Shown in pieces: positions 33,925-43,887 of a stretch of 64,000 nt of DNA; the stretch's first letter is position 1; the number at the start of each line of letters is the position of its first letter. Position numbers and translations under genes: made by a program. Below the pieces are notes generated by a model. The model made no database searches. It saw nothing but the letters and a program-made list of their open reading frames with translations, and was not told where the DNA came from. Origin of the DNA: Massilia litorea (GTDB lineage Bacteria > Pseudomonadota > Gammaproteobacteria > Burkholderiales > Burkholderiaceae_D); assembly GCF_015101885.1 (NCBI RefSeq), contig NZ_CP062941.1:1302001-1366000 (forward strand), read 5' to 3'.

Positions 33925-35754
33925 TTACTCGACCGTCACCGACTTCGCCAGGTTACGTGGTTTATCCACATCGGTACCGCGTGCCAGCGCCGTGTGATAG
34001 GCCAGCAGTTGCAGGGCGACCACGTGCAGGATCGGGGACAAATCGCCGTAGTGTTCCGGCAGGCGGATCACGTGCAGTCCCTCGCCCGAGGTGATACGCG
34101 AGTCGACGTCGGCGAACACGTACAGCTGGCCGCCACGGGCGCGCACTTCCTGCATGTTCGATTTCAGTTTTTCCAGCAGCGCGTCGTTCGGGGCGATGGT
34201 CACGACCGGCATTTCTTCGGTCACCAGCGCCAGCGGACCGTGTTTCAGTTCACCCGCGGGATAGGCCTCGGCATGGATGTACGAGATTTCCTTCAGTTTT
34301 AACGCACCCTCCAGGGCGATCGGGTAGTGCATGCCGCGGCCCAGGAACAGGGCGTTTTCTTTTCTCGCGAATTCTTCGGCCCAGGCGATGATCTGCGGCT
34401 CCAGCGCGAGCACGGCGGAGATGGCCACCGGCAGGTGACGCATCAACTTCAGCTGCGACGCCTCTTCTTCGTCCGTCAGGCGGCCGTTGACCTGCGCCAG
34501 CGTCAGGGTCAGCAGGAACAGGGCAGCCAGCTGGGTGGTGAACGCCTTGGTCGAGGCGACACCGACTTCGACGCCCGCGCGGGTGATGTAGGCCAGTTCG
34601 CATTCGCGCACCATGGCGCTGGTCGAGACGTTACAGATCGTCAGCGTGTACGGCATGCCGAGGCTGCGGGCATGTTTCAGGGCGGCCAGGGTGTCGGCCG
34701 TTTCACCCGACTGGGAGATGGTGACGACCAGGGTTTTCGGATGCGGGACGCTGTCGCGATAACGGTATTCGCTGGCGATTTCGACATTCACCGGCAGCTT
34801 GGCGATGCACTCGATCCAGTATTTCGCCGTCAGGCCGGCATAGTAACTGGTGCCGCAGGCCAGGATCAGCACGCGGTCGATGTCCTTGAAAATTTTATAG
34901 GCCTTATCGCCGAACAGTTCCGGCATGATGCCGGTGACGCCCTCGAGGGTGTCGCCGATCACGCGTGGCTGCTCGAAAATTTCCTTCTGCATGTAGTGGC
35001 GGTACGGGCCCAGCTCGGCCGCGCCAGTGTGCGCGTGCACGGTTTTCACTTCGCGCTCGACTGGTTTACCGTCGACGTCGACGATCCAGTAGCGCGACAG
35101 TTGCAGGTCGACGACGTCTCCCTCTTCCAGATAAATGATCTGGTTAGTCGTGCCGGCCAGCGCCATCGCGTCGGAGGCAACGAAGTTTTCTCCTTCGCCG
35201 ACGCCCAGGATCAATGGGGAACCCTGGCGGGCGGCGACGACGCGGTGCGGTTCTTCGCGCGAGAACACGGCGATCGCATACGCGCCGTGCAGGCGCTTGA
35301 CGGCCTGCTGCACCGTCTCGAACAGGTCGCCGTTGTACATGTGGTCGACCAGGTGGGCGATCACTTCGGTGTCGGTCTGGCTCTGGAACACGTAGCCGAG
35401 TTCGGTCAGTTCGCGGCGCAGCTCATCGTGGTTTTCGATGATGCCATTGTGCACCAGCGCGATGCGGGCGTTTTCTTCGTTCGGAGAGAAGTGCGGGTGC
35501 GCATTGTGCGAGGCCGGGGCGCCGTGGGTGGCCCAGCGGGTGTGGGCGATGCCCGTAAAACCTTGCAGGCCGGTACCGGCGATCTGCGTTTCCAGGTCGG
35601 CCACGCGCGAGGTGCTGCGCGAACGGGCCAGACGGCCTTCGACGTGCAGGGCGACGCCGCAGGAATCGTAGCCGCGGTATTCGAGGCGTTTCAGACCCTC
35701 GATCAGGATAGGGGTGATGTTACGTTGAGCAACTGCGCCGACGATACCGCACAT
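33925..35754 (-). CDS. glmS: Glutamine-fructose-6-phosphate aminotransferase (isomerizing)
   Basis: GlmS makes glucosamine-6-phosphate from fructose-6-phosphate and glutamine, the entry to peptidoglycan and LPS amino sugars. The 609-residue protein has the class II glutaminase domain with N-terminal catalytic Cys ([10 protein letters not shown]; Met removed), [12 protein letters not shown] and [10 protein letters not shown], then two SIS domains (about 285-420 and 455-600) ending [11 protein letters not shown], the normal C-terminus. GAGG precedes the ATG. The glmU gene, usually next to glmS, is 0.8 kb further right in the same orientation, separated by an Lrp-type gene. No glmS ribozyme is seen. 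Confidence 0.98.
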   Translation of the reverse strand: MCGIVGAVAQRNITPILIEGLKRLEYRGYDSCGVALHVEGRLARSRSTSRVADLETQIAGTGLQGFTGIAHTRWATHGAPASHNAHPHFSPNEENARIALVHNGIIENHDELRRELTELGYVFQSQTDTEVIAHLVDHMYNGDLFETVQQAVKRLHGAYAIAVFSREEPHRVVAARQGSPLILGVGEGENFVASDAMALAGTTNQIIYLEEGDVVDLQLSRYWIVDVDGKPVEREVKTVHAHTGAAELGPYRHYMQKEIFEQPRVIGDTLEGVTGIMPELFGDKAYKIFKDIDRVLILACGTSYYAGLTAKYWIECIAKLPVNVEIASEYRYRDSVPHPKTLVVTISQSGETADTLAALKHARSLGMPYTLTICNVSTSAMVRECELAYITRAGVEVGVASTKAFTTQLAALFLLTLTLAQVNGRLTDEEEASQLKLMRHLPVAISAVLALEPQIIAWAEEFARKENALFLGRGMHYPIALEGALKLKEISYIHAEAYPAGELKHGPLALVTEEMPVVTIAPNDALLEKLKSNMQEVRARGGQLYVFADVDSRITSGEGLHVIRLPEHYGDLSPILHVVALQLLAYHTALARGTDVDKPRNLAKSVTVE

Positions 35755-35809
35755 GGACTTACCTCGTTATAAAAAAATTAGCAATAAGGGATATCGTATG
35801 GCAAGTCAT

Positions 35810-35826
35810 CTGAAATATGCTTTCAG
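35810..35826. promoter_or_regulatory. Lrp-type palindrome 1 between glmS and the regulator gene
   Basis: CTGAAA (35810-35815) and TTTCAG (35821-35826) flank TATGC. It lies 55 bp upstream of glmS and 59 bp (centre to centre) from a second palindrome in front of the Lrp-type gene. Confidence 0.5.
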
Positions 35827-35867
35827 AGCGCACCATTTTTTGTTATAAAATTTCACGCATCACGGAA

Positions 35868-35886
35868 GATGAAATATTATTTCATC
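35868..35886. promoter_or_regulatory. Lrp-type palindrome 2, probable autoregulatory operator
   Basis: GATGAAAT (35868-35875) and ATTTCATC (35879-35886) are perfect arms around ATT. The site is 28 bp before the regulator's start and just downstream of a -10-like TATAAA (about 35845-35850), a position suited to self-repression. Confidence 0.6.
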
Positions 35887-35913
35887 TGATACGGAAAATT
35901 TAGAGAGAATTTC

Positions 35914-36384
35914 ATGCCGAATGAATCTGTCCTGGATGAACTTGATCGTCGCATCTTGAACGTGTTGCAAACTGATGCATCTCAGACCAATGCGGAGCTG
36001 GCTGGGCAAGTTCACGTCTCGCCGCCTACTTGCCTGCGCCGCGTCAAGCAGTTGACCCAGAATGGTGTTATCTCACGGCAAGTCGCGCTTGTCGACCCCG
36101 ATAAGGTGGGCGCCCGCCTTACCGCCATTGTCGAGATCACGCTCGACGTCCAGGCGGCGGACCGGATGGCGCAGTTCGAGAAGCTCGCCGCCACCGAGGA
36201 TGCAGTAATGCAGTGCTACCGCGTCGCACCGGGACCGGATTTCGTCCTGATCATCCAGGTCGCCGACATGCCTGCTTACCACGCGCTGGCGCACCGTTTA
36301 TTTGCCACCCACACCAACGTGCGCAACGTCAAAGCGTATTTTTCCACGTTCAGAAGCAAGTTCGACACCCGCATCGCCGTGTAA
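35914..36384 (+). CDS. Lrp/AsnC-family transcriptional regulator
   Basis: This 156-residue protein has the N-terminal helix-turn-helix (VLDELDRRILNVLQTDASQTNAELAGQVHVSPPTCLRRVKQL) and the C-terminal ligand-binding RAM/ACT domain (about 65-150: LTAIVEITLDVQAADRMAQFEKLA, CYRVAPGPDFVLIIQVADM). Such regulators respond to amino acids. It is divergent from glmS across 159 bp that contain two palindromes. Its targets are unknown; the position suggests itself and possibly glmS. Confidence 0.93.
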   Translation: MPNESVLDELDRRILNVLQTDASQTNAELAGQVHVSPPTCLRRVKQLTQNGVISRQVALVDPDKVGARLTAIVEITLDVQAADRMAQFEKLAATEDAVMQCYRVAPGPDFVLIIQVADMPAYHALAHRLFATHTNVRNVKAYFSTFRSKFDTRIAV

Positions 36385-36463
36385 GCGCCAAGAGCGCCTA
36401 ACAAAAACGTCAGGGCAAGGCGCTGCAACGCGGCCATGGCGATTTTGTCAGGCGCTCCAGGGC

Positions 36464-36472
36464 TGTGGATAA
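36464..36472. promoter_or_regulatory. Perfect DnaA box TGTGGATAA between lrp-type gene and glmU
   Basis: TGTGGATAA matches the DnaA box consensus. Related sequences (GTATCCACT, GGTGGATAC) lie within the next 65 bp as the arms of a hairpin. Confidence 0.5.
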
Positions 36473-36501
36473 TCCTGTGCAGAAGGCTGTGCAATCAGCG
36501 T

Positions 36502-36532
36502 GGGTATCCACTGCATAAGCCGGTGGATACCC
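36502..36532. repeat. Perfect inverted repeat between convergent lrp-type gene and glmU
   Basis: GGGTATCCAC (36502-36511) and GTGGATACCC (36523-36532) are perfect 10-bp arms around an 11-base loop. Without a T-run it may be a weak bidirectional terminator, or its arms may act as DnaA-box-like sites. Confidence 0.65.
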
Positions 36533-36560
36533 TGTGATTTTCCTGTCGATTTCCGGTGGA

Positions 36561-37937
36561 TTACTTTGGCTTTTTCACCGGACGGCTCCAGCCGTCGATG
36601 GTGATCTGCTTGGGCCGCGAGATCGTCAGCTTGCCGGCCGGGGCATCTTTCGTCAGCGTGGTGCCGGCGCCGAGCGTTGCGCCCTTGCCGACCGTGACCG
36701 GGGCGACCAGCTGGCTGTCGCTGCCGATGAAGGCGTCGTCCTCGATCACCGTGCGGAATTTATTGGCGCCATCGTAATTGCACGTAATGGTGCCGGCGCC
36801 GATGTTGACCTTCGAGCCGACCGTCGCGTCGCCAATATAGGCCAGGTGATTCGCCTTGCTGTGCGCCGCCACCTGGCTGTTTTTGACTTCCACGAAATTG
36901 CCGATGTGAACATCCTGGCCCAGTTCGGTACCCGGGCGCAGGCGCGCGTACGGGCCGATCTGCGACTGGGCGCCGACGACGGCGTCCTCGATATGGCAGA
37001 AGGGCTTGATCTGGGCGCCGGCCGCGACCTTGGCATTGACCAGCACGCAATGCGGGCCGACCTTGACGCCATCGGCCAGTTCCACGCGACCCTCGAACAC
37101 GCAGCCGACGTCGATGACGACATCGCGTCCGCAAATGAGTTCGCCGCGCACGTCGATGCGGGCCGGATCCATCAGGGTGACGCCCTTTTCCAGCAGAGCG
37201 TTGGCAATATTGAGCTGATGACGACGCTCGAGTTCGGCCAGTTGCACCTTGCTGTTCACGCCGGCCACTTCCCATTCGCCCGCCGGCGAAGCCGATACGA
37301 CTTCCACGCCATCGGCAACGGCCTGCGCCACGATATCGGTGAGGTAATACTCGCCCTGTGCGTTGTTATTCGACAGCCCAGTCAACCAGCGCTTCAAATG
37401 ACGGGTCGGCACCACCAGGATGCCGCTGTTGATTTCTTTGATCGCGCGTTCGGTTTCGCTGGCGTCCTTCTCTTCGACGATGCGCACGATGCGGCCGTTT
37501 TCACGCACGATGCGGCCCAGGCCGAAAGGATTGGCCTGCTCGACGGTGAGGATGCCGAGTTTATCGATACCGGCGGCCTCGACCAGGCGGCGCAACGAGT
37601 CACTTGTTGTCAGCGGGACGTCGCCGTACAGCACCAGGGTCGGCACGTTTTCGTCGAGTTGCGGCACGGCCTGCATCACGGCGTGGCCGGTGCCCAGCTG
37701 CGGCTGCTGCAGGGCGGTGTCGATCGGCGCCTCACCGTCGCTGGCGAGCCCGGCCACCATCTCCGGCACCGCTGCGCCCCCGTGTCCGTAAATCACGCAT
37801 AATTTACTCGGCCGCAGCATGCGGGCGGTATCGATGACATGCTGCAGGAGCGGCTTCCCAGCCAGCGGATGCAACACTTTAGGCAGCGCGGACTGCATGC
37901 GCTTTCCCATGCCGGCGGCAAGGATGACAACGTTCAT
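36561..37937 (-). CDS. glmU: Bifunctional N-acetylglucosamine-1-phosphate uridyltransferase/glucosamine-1-phosphate acetyltransferase
   Basis: GlmU acetylates glucosamine-1-phosphate and couples it to UTP to give UDP-GlcNAc. The 458-residue protein has the uridyltransferase domain (1 to about 228; signature [26 protein letters not shown], then VLYGDVPL with the catalytic Asp) and a left-handed beta-helix acetyltransferase domain (about 250-445) with hexapeptide repeats and the [13 protein letters not shown] region (here [20 protein letters not shown]) and [10 protein letters not shown]. It is normal in length. The gene is probably monocistronic here, convergent with the Lrp-type gene. Confidence 0.98.
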   Translation of the reverse strand: MNVVILAAGMGKRMQSALPKVLHPLAGKPLLQHVIDTARMLRPSKLCVIYGHGGAAVPEMVAGLASDGEAPIDTALQQPQLGTGHAVMQAVPQLDENVPTLVLYGDVPLTTSDSLRRLVEAAGIDKLGILTVEQANPFGLGRIVRENGRIVRIVEEKDASETERAIKEINSGILVVPTRHLKRWLTGLSNNNAQGEYYLTDIVAQAVADGVEVVSASPAGEWEVAGVNSKVQLAELERRHQLNIANALLEKGVTLMDPARIDVRGELICGRDVVIDVGCVFEGRVELADGVKVGPHCVLVNAKVAAGAQIKPFCHIEDAVVGAQSQIGPYARLRPGTELGQDVHIGNFVEVKNSQVAAHSKANHLAYIGDATVGSKVNIGAGTITCNYDGANKFRTVIEDDAFIGSDSQLVAPVTVGKGATLGAGTTLTKDAPAGKLTISRPKQITIDGWSRPVKKPK

Positions 37938-37964
37938 AAGCCGTATTCAATAAGAGTTAATAAG

Positions 37965-38861
37965 ATGAAAAAGTTTATCACGCATGACCCCTTGTTCTCG
38001 CGCACGCGTGCGCTGTTCCTGATCGTTCTGCTGGCTTTATTGGGCGCCTGCAGCACGATCCGGTTCAGCTATAACCATGGCGACACCTTACTGTACTGGT
38101 GGTTGGATGCTTATGTCGACTTTGAAGGCGACCAGTCCGATTGGGTCAAACGCGACATCGGTGAACTGTTTCAATGGCACCGCAAAACCCAGTTGCACGA
38201 CTACGCCGCCCTGCTCGCCACGTTCCAGCGCCAGCTGGCCGCCAATCCGACCCAGGCCGATTTACTGGCCGACTACCGCGAGCTCCGTACCCGGACCGAA
38301 ACCCTGGCCATGAAGGCGGTGCCGGATATGGTCGACCTGGCGCGTTCGCTGACGCCGGACCAGATTGAGCAAATGGAAAAGCGTTTTAACAAGAAAAATG
38401 ACGAATACCGCCGCAAGTTCGTCAGCGGCAGCGTCGAGAAACGCAATGAAGCGCGTTTCGACAAGTCGATGGACCAATTCAAGCTCTGGTTCGGCGCCTT
38501 CAGCAACGAGCAGGAAAAAGCGCTGCGCCGTGCTTCGGATGCGCGTCCGCTCGACAGCAATATCTGGCTGGAGGAGCGTATTTATCGGCAGCGCAAGATC
38601 CTGGCCCTGGCGCGCAAGATTCAGCAGGAAAAGCCGAACAAGGAACAGACCGGCACCATGATTACCTCGATGCTGCGCGAATTTTTCACGCGCATGGATA
38701 CACCCGAACGCAAGGGTTTTTATGACAGCTATATCAATGCGACCTCGAATTTCATTCTGACGGCGATCCACATCGCCACGCCAGCCCAGAAAGCCCACGC
38801 CCAGAAGCGCATGCAGGGCTGGATCGAGGATTTCAATGCCCTGGCCAAGGAAGCAAAATAA
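37965..38861 (+). CDS. DUF6279-like outer-envelope lipoprotein
   Basis: This 298-residue protein has a lipoprotein signal: a basic start, a hydrophobic stretch LFLIVLLALL and the lipobox LGAC with Cys29, followed by STIRFSYNHGDTLLYWWLDAYVDFEG, the conserved start of DUF6279 lipoproteins. The rest is helical and charged (DQIEQMEKRFNKKNDEYRRKF), with coiled-coil tendency around 145-175. The function is unknown. I use ATG 37965 because the signal peptide begins there; an earlier in-frame ATG lies inside the divergent glmU gene. The two divergent starts are 27 bp apart, so their promoters overlap the coding ends. Confidence 0.85.
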   Translation: MKKFITHDPLFSRTRALFLIVLLALLGACSTIRFSYNHGDTLLYWWLDAYVDFEGDQSDWVKRDIGELFQWHRKTQLHDYAALLATFQRQLAANPTQADLLADYRELRTRTETLAMKAVPDMVDLARSLTPDQIEQMEKRFNKKNDEYRRKFVSGSVEKRNEARFDKSMDQFKLWFGAFSNEQEKALRRASDARPLDSNIWLEERIYRQRKILALARKIQQEKPNKEQTGTMITSMLREFFTRMDTPERKGFYDSYINATSNFILTAIHIATPAQKAHAQKRMQGWIEDFNALAKEAK

Positions 38862-38875
38862 GGGCCGATCGCCTC

Positions 38876-38891
38876 TGGTATAGTGCGCGCC
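38876..38891 (+). promoter_or_regulatory. Extended -10 promoter directly before rsmD
   Basis: TGGTATAGT (38876-38884) is an extended -10 element. The ATG of rsmD at 38892 is only 7 bases after it, at about the expected transcription start, and there is no ribosome binding site between. This suggests a leaderless transcript. Confidence 0.5.
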
Positions 38892-39560
38892 ATGCAAAGA
38901 AAGCCAGCCAATAAACCCCAAGCTAAATCCCAGGGCCAGCACGGCCGTCCGCGCCTCGCGCCCCAGCAGGTGCGCATCATCGGCGGAACATGGAAACGGC
39001 GCCTGCTGCCGGTGCTCGACGCGCTCGGCCTGCGCCCGACCCCGGACCGGGTGCGCGAGACCGTTTTTAACTGGATCCACCACCAGGTCGGCGGCGATTG
39101 GGCACAAGTCGATTGCCTCGACCTGTTCGCCGGCAGCGGCGCCCTCGGCTTCGAGGCGGCCAGCCGCGGCGCCCGTTCGGTGACGATGCTCGATTTTCAC
39201 GCGCCCGCCGCGCGCCAGCTCGAAGCGAACAAGGAAATGCTGAAAGCGGAGAACGTCAGCATCCTGCGCGCTGACGCCTTTACGGTCGCGCGCGACCTGG
39301 CCGCACGCGGCCAGCGCTACGATGTCATCTTCCTCGATCCGCCGTATCAGCAGGATTTCATTGCGAAAGCGCTGCCGCTGTGCATCGACCTGCTCAAGGA
39401 GGACGGCATGGTCTACGTGGAAGCCGAATACGCCCTGCCGCAGGGAGGAGAAACGCCGGACTGGCTGGCCCCGTGGGAACAGGTGCGCGCCGACAAGGCC
39501 GGCATGGTTTTTTATCATCTGCTCAAGCTGAACGACAACTTGCACGAAAACAAGGCTTAA
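38892..39560 (+). CDS. rsmD: 16S rRNA (guanine(966)-N(2))-methyltransferase
   Basis: RsmD methylates G966 in the 30S subunit. The 222-residue protein has a basic tail, then the family start VRIIGGTWKRRLLPVLDALGLRPTPDRVRETVFNWI, the SAM motif LDLFAGSGALGFEAASRGA and the catalytic motif IFLDPPYQQ. ATG 38892 is preferred over a GTG three codons earlier because that GTG lies inside the -10 element. It is followed by coaD after 112 bp, the usual rsmD-coaD-ferredoxin cluster of betaproteobacteria. Confidence 0.95.
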   Translation: MQRKPANKPQAKSQGQHGRPRLAPQQVRIIGGTWKRRLLPVLDALGLRPTPDRVRETVFNWIHHQVGGDWAQVDCLDLFAGSGALGFEAASRGARSVTMLDFHAPAARQLEANKEMLKAENVSILRADAFTVARDLAARGQRYDVIFLDPPYQQDFIAKALPLCIDLLKEDGMVYVEAEYALPQGGETPDWLAPWEQVRADKAGMVFYHLLKLNDNLHENKA

Positions 39561-39633
39561 TTACCTGAAGTTTGCTCATTTTCCGGGCAAGGAAGGCGCC
39601 ATACTGGGGCAGCTGCCGGATTTTCAGGCATAA

Positions 39634-40459
<826 letters not shown>

Positions 40460-40510
40460 TGCCGGACGCCGGCAGCCGCCGCGTACGCGCGTCGCCCGCT
40501 GTGGACAGCA

Positions 40511-40525
40511 TGCTATGCTCGTTCC
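40511..40525 (+). promoter_or_regulatory. Extended -10 promoter directly before the DUF1003 gene
   Basis: TGCTATGCT (40511-40519) fits an extended -10 element and ends 6 bases before ATG 40526; no ribosome binding site is seen. The layout repeats that found at rsmD. Confidence 0.4.
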
Positions 40526-41080
40526 ATGGGCGAACACGACGACGACCTCACATCGCGGCTGCCACAGTCGGTTAACGAAAACCTCGACACCATCGCCGAG
40601 TATTACGCTCGCCACGAAGAAAAGGTAACGCGGGCCCAGGCCTTCGTCGAGAAAATGAGCGTGTTTCTCGGCAGTCCCGGTTATGTCGCCACCAGCGTGG
40701 GCGTGATCGTCGTCTGGATCGCCTGGAACCTGGGCGCATTCGAGCTCCACCTGCAACCCTTCGATCCGCCGCCGTTTTCCTTCCTGCAGGGTTTTATCAC
40801 CCTGAACGCCTTCATCATTTCCACGACGGTGCTGATTCGCCAGAACCGCATGTCGAAGCTGGCCGAGCGTAACGCCCACCTCGATTTACAGATCAGCCTG
40901 CTGTCCGAAGAAAAGATCAGCAAGATCATTGCCATGCTCGAAGAGATCCGGCGCGATTCGCCCACGCTCCCCGACAAGATCGACGAAGAAGCCGACGAAC
41001 TGGCCGAGTCGGCCGACACTAGTACCGTACTGGAAGCGATCGAACGCGACCAGGAACAGGACGGAGCCCGTCCTTCCTAA
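40526..41080 (+). CDS. DUF1003-family small membrane protein
   Basis: This 184-residue protein has an acidic N-terminal segment, then two membrane helices (about 52-72 and 90-110) around the family core GSPGYVATSVGVIVVWIAWNLGAFELHLQPFDPPPFSFLQGFITLNAFIISTTVLIRQNR, and a long acidic helical tail (about 120-184). DUF1003 proteins are conserved in bacteria without a settled function. The gene may be read from its own promoter, as its start lies 66 bp beyond the ferredoxin gene. Confidence 0.9.
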   Translation: MGEHDDDLTSRLPQSVNENLDTIAEYYARHEEKVTRAQAFVEKMSVFLGSPGYVATSVGVIVVWIAWNLGAFELHLQPFDPPPFSFLQGFITLNAFIISTTVLIRQNRMSKLAERNAHLDLQISLLSEEKISKIIAMLEEIRRDSPTLPDKIDEEADELAESADTSTVLEAIERDQEQDGARPS

Positions 41081-41130
41081 AACTTTCCCGTTGTATTGTG
41101 CCGTTGCAGCATTGAAATAGTCATTTTGTC

Positions 41131-41144
41131 TTGATTTACATCAA
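41131..41144 (+). promoter_or_regulatory. Perfect FNR/Anr-type box upstream of the chemoreceptor gene
   Basis: TTGATTTACATCAA is TTGAT-N4-ATCAA, an exact match to the FNR consensus. A -10-like TATATT follows at 41156-41161. With that -10 element the box would overlap the -35 region, which suggests repression without oxygen; a different start site could make it activating. Confidence 0.65.
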
Positions 41145-41212
41145 GATTTAGGTGCTATATTGACATTGCTGTTTTAGCACGATCAGACTTTTTCGACGAG
41201 ACGGGGAGTTCG

Positions 41213-42832
41213 GTGAACATCAATAACTTGCGCATCGGCCAGCGCCTGGCGATCGGCTTCGGGGTCGTCATTTCCTTGCTGGTGTTATTGGCGGGCCTGT
41301 CGTACACGCGCCTGGCCAGCCTGGATCATGAAATGAGCGCACTGATCCACCTGCGCTATGCGAATACCGTCAGCGCCAACGCCATCAAAGCCGACGTCAA
41401 CGAAGCCACGCGCGGTATGCTCAGCGTCTTGGTGATGAGCGATCCGGCACAGATCCGCAAGGAACTCGAGAGCGCCGCCGGGAAAAGCGCGAATGCCAGC
41501 GCCGCCGTCGCCGCCCTGGCCGGCACCACCAGCGAAGCAGAAGGCGCGCGCATCCTGGCCACCCTGAGCGCGATCCAGGCCAAATTCCTGCCGGGCGAGC
41601 AAGCATTTGCGAAACTGGTACTGGACGACCGCAAGGACGAAGCGATGGCGAAATTCATGTACGTCCTGCGGCCCCAGCAAACCCAGTATTTCGAACAGCT
41701 CGACCGTTTTATTGCTTACCAGAACGCCGCGATGACGGCCGCCGCCGACGCCGCTGCCGCCGTCACCCGCCGCACCCAGCTGCTGGTACTGATCCTGGCC
41801 GTGGCCGCCGCCGCCATCTCGCTGGGCGTGGCCTGGCTGTCCACGCGCAGTATCGTGCGACCGTTGCGCCACGTGGTCAAGGTTGCGCGCCGCGTCGCCG
41901 ATGGCGACCTGACCAGCGAGATCCGGGTCGAGACGCGCGACGAAACCGGGCAGATGATGGGCGCCCTGCGCCACATGAACGACAGCCTGCAGCGCATCGT
42001 CGCCGACGTGCGCGTCAGCACCGAAGCGATGGCGGCCAGCTCGAGCCAGATCGCCAGCGGCAACATCGACCTCTCGGTGCGCACCGAACAGCAGGCTGCT
42101 TCGCTCGGCCACACGGCCGACGCGATGCGCGAACTGACCGACACCGTCCAGCAGAATGCCGACAACGCGCGCCAGGCGAACGCCCTCGCGGCCCAGGCCT
42201 CGACCGTGGCCGCGCGCGGCGGCGCGGTGGTCGAGCAGGTGGTCGACACCATGGGCTCGATCACGAAGTCCTCGCAGCGCATCGTCGACATCATCGGCGT
42301 CATCGATTCGATTGCCTTCCAGACAAATATCCTGGCCCTGAATGCGGCGGTCGAGGCGGCGCGCGCGGGCGAGCAGGGACGCGGCTTCGCAGTCGTCGCT
42401 TCGGAAGTACGCAGCCTGGCCCAGCGCTCGGCGGCCGCCGCCAGGGAAATCAAGCTGCTGATCGGCGATTCCAGCGACAAGGTCAAGGAGGGCAGCCTGC
42501 TGGTCGAGCAGGCCGGCGCGACCATGCGCGAGGTCGTCGACAGCGTGCGCCGCGTCACCGACATCATGGCCGAGATCACGGCCGCCAGCGTCGAGCAGAG
42601 CGCGGGCATCGCCCAGGTCAGCCGGAACGTGGTCGACATGGACCAGGGCACCCAGGAAAACGCGGCCCTGGTCGAGGAAGCGGCCGCCGCCGCGGCCTCG
42701 ATGCAGGAGCAGGCGGCGCAGCTGGCCCGCGCCGTCAGCATTTTTAAGTTGACGGCGCCGGCTGAACTACCTGCGCTGGGCGCAGCAAGCACGCCGCGCC
42801 GCCTGCCGGCGCCAGCCGCAGCAAACGAATAA
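41213..42832 (+). CDS. Methyl-accepting chemotaxis protein
   Basis: This 539-residue receptor has a membrane helix at about 10-30, a periplasmic four-helix-bundle-type sensor (about 32-188), a second helix (about 190-210), a HAMP domain (about 212-265) and a signalling domain with the CheA/CheW-binding tip ([39 protein letters not shown]). The C-terminus has no NWETF-type pentapeptide. The start is GTG 41213 after GGGGAG. The upstream FNR-type box links its expression to oxygen or redox state; no other chemotaxis gene is near. Confidence 0.93.
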   Translation: MNINNLRIGQRLAIGFGVVISLLVLLAGLSYTRLASLDHEMSALIHLRYANTVSANAIKADVNEATRGMLSVLVMSDPAQIRKELESAAGKSANASAAVAALAGTTSEAEGARILATLSAIQAKFLPGEQAFAKLVLDDRKDEAMAKFMYVLRPQQTQYFEQLDRFIAYQNAAMTAAADAAAAVTRRTQLLVLILAVAAAAISLGVAWLSTRSIVRPLRHVVKVARRVADGDLTSEIRVETRDETGQMMGALRHMNDSLQRIVADVRVSTEAMAASSSQIASGNIDLSVRTEQQAASLGHTADAMRELTDTVQQNADNARQANALAAQASTVAARGGAVVEQVVDTMGSITKSSQRIVDIIGVIDSIAFQTNILALNAAVEAARAGEQGRGFAVVASEVRSLAQRSAAAAREIKLLIGDSSDKVKEGSLLVEQAGATMREVVDSVRRVTDIMAEITAASVEQSAGIAQVSRNVVDMDQGTQENAALVEEAAAAAASMQEQAAQLARAVSIFKLTAPAELPALGAASTPRRLPAPAAANE

Positions 42833-42856
42833 CAAGTATGACCAACAGGAGACTGC

Positions 42857-43441
42857 ATGACCCTTATCAAGACCACTATCCTTGCCTGCGCCGCCCTGAC
42901 ACTTGCCTGCAGCGCCCAGGCCGCCATCGACGTCAACGGCATCAAGTTCGAGGATCTCGCTAAAGTCGGCGGCAAGGAGCTGAAACTGAACGGCGCCGGC
43001 ATGCGCACCAAGCTCGTCATCAAGGTCTATGCGGCCGGGCTGTATCTGCCGGAAAAGAAAACGGCTGTGGCCGACATCTTGAAAATGGACGGTCCGCGCC
43101 GCGTGACCCTGGTGATGGCGCGCGACATCGCTTCGGAAGACCTCGGCAAAGCCTTCATGGACGGCATCAACGAAAACCTGGACAAGGCGGAGAAGGCGAA
43201 GATCGTCAACCAGATCTTAAAATTCGGCGAAATGTTCGCTGCGGTCGACGACATCAAAAAGGGCGATGTCCTGCACATGGACTGGATCCCGGGCACGGGT
43301 ACGGTCTGCGAGCTGAACGGCAAACGTATCGGCGACACGGTGTCGGATGTGAATTTCTATAATGCCGTGCTGCGCATCTGGCTGGGAGACAAACCGGTCG
43401 ACCGTTCGCTGAAACCGGCATTGCTGGGCGACGCGCGCTAA
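42857..43441 (+). CDS. Secreted chalcone-isomerase-like protein
   Basis: This 194-residue protein has a signal peptide (about 1-22, AQAAIDVNG) and matches the bacterial chalcone-isomerase-like family: FEDLAKVGGKELKLNGAGMRTKLVIKVYAAGLYLPEK, MARDIASEDLGKAFMDGINEN, DWIPGTGTVCELNGK and LRIWLGDKPVDRSLKPALLG. These periplasmic proteins have the fold of plant chalcone isomerase and probably bind fatty acids or similar ligands. AGGAG precedes the start, 24 bp behind the chemoreceptor. A terminator follows. Confidence 0.9.
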   Translation: MTLIKTTILACAALTLACSAQAAIDVNGIKFEDLAKVGGKELKLNGAGMRTKLVIKVYAAGLYLPEKKTAVADILKMDGPRRVTLVMARDIASEDLGKAFMDGINENLDKAEKAKIVNQILKFGEMFAAVDDIKKGDVLHMDWIPGTGTVCELNGKRIGDTVSDVNFYNAVLRIWLGDKPVDRSLKPALLGDAR

Positions 43442-43460
43442 AGCAGCGTCGATGAAATAA

Positions 43461-43497
43461 AAACGCGGCGCCGGGTAACCGGAGGCCGCGTTTTTTT
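43461..43497 (+). terminator. Rho-independent terminator after the chalcone-isomerase-like gene
   Basis: AACGCGGC (43462-43469) pairs with GCCGCGTT (43485-43492), an inner CCGG/CCGG stem closes the loop, and a T-run reaches 43497. Confidence 0.93.
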
Positions 43498-43516
43498 ATT
43501 GGGCAGGGTGTTTATT

Positions 43517-43720
43517 TCAAGCGCCGACGCCGGCGGAAGGCTGACGGCGTGGGGTGCGCGGGCGAACGGTCAGCACCAGGGCACGCAGCAGGCCGGAAAG
43601 CAGGGGACGGAAAAACATCAGCAGGCTGGCCAGCAAAGACAGCACCAATGCGGCGCGCACGAGTTCGGCAACCGGCAGCATCGGCAGAGACAAGTGAGTA
43701 AGAGCGTCGACAAACGGCAT
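43517..43720 (-). CDS. Small hydrophobic protein, one or two membrane helices
   Basis: This 67-residue protein has a hydrophobic block (about 14-38, LPVAELVRAALVLSLLASLLMFF) and a second weaker one (41-52), ending in a basic tail RPRTPRRQ. It lacks known motifs and has only a weak ribosome binding site. It is convergent with the chalcone-isomerase-like gene and divergent from a LysR gene. Coding is plausible because the frame is clean and the composition is membrane-like, but it could be chance. Confidence 0.5.
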   Translation of the reverse strand: MPFVDALTHLSLPMLPVAELVRAALVLSLLASLLMFFRPLLSGLLRALVLTVRPRTPRRQPSAGVGA

Positions 43721-43887
43721 GGACTGGCTTTATTTTTAACTACAAGATGTTGTTTTTAAGAACTATACTGCATTGCAACATATAAATCTAATTCCGTTTA
43801 CTGATGTGCCTTATATTGATTGTGAATGAAATCGGGTACACTTTGACGCAGACCAATAGCAACCCGATAGACGCCAACGAGACCGCC

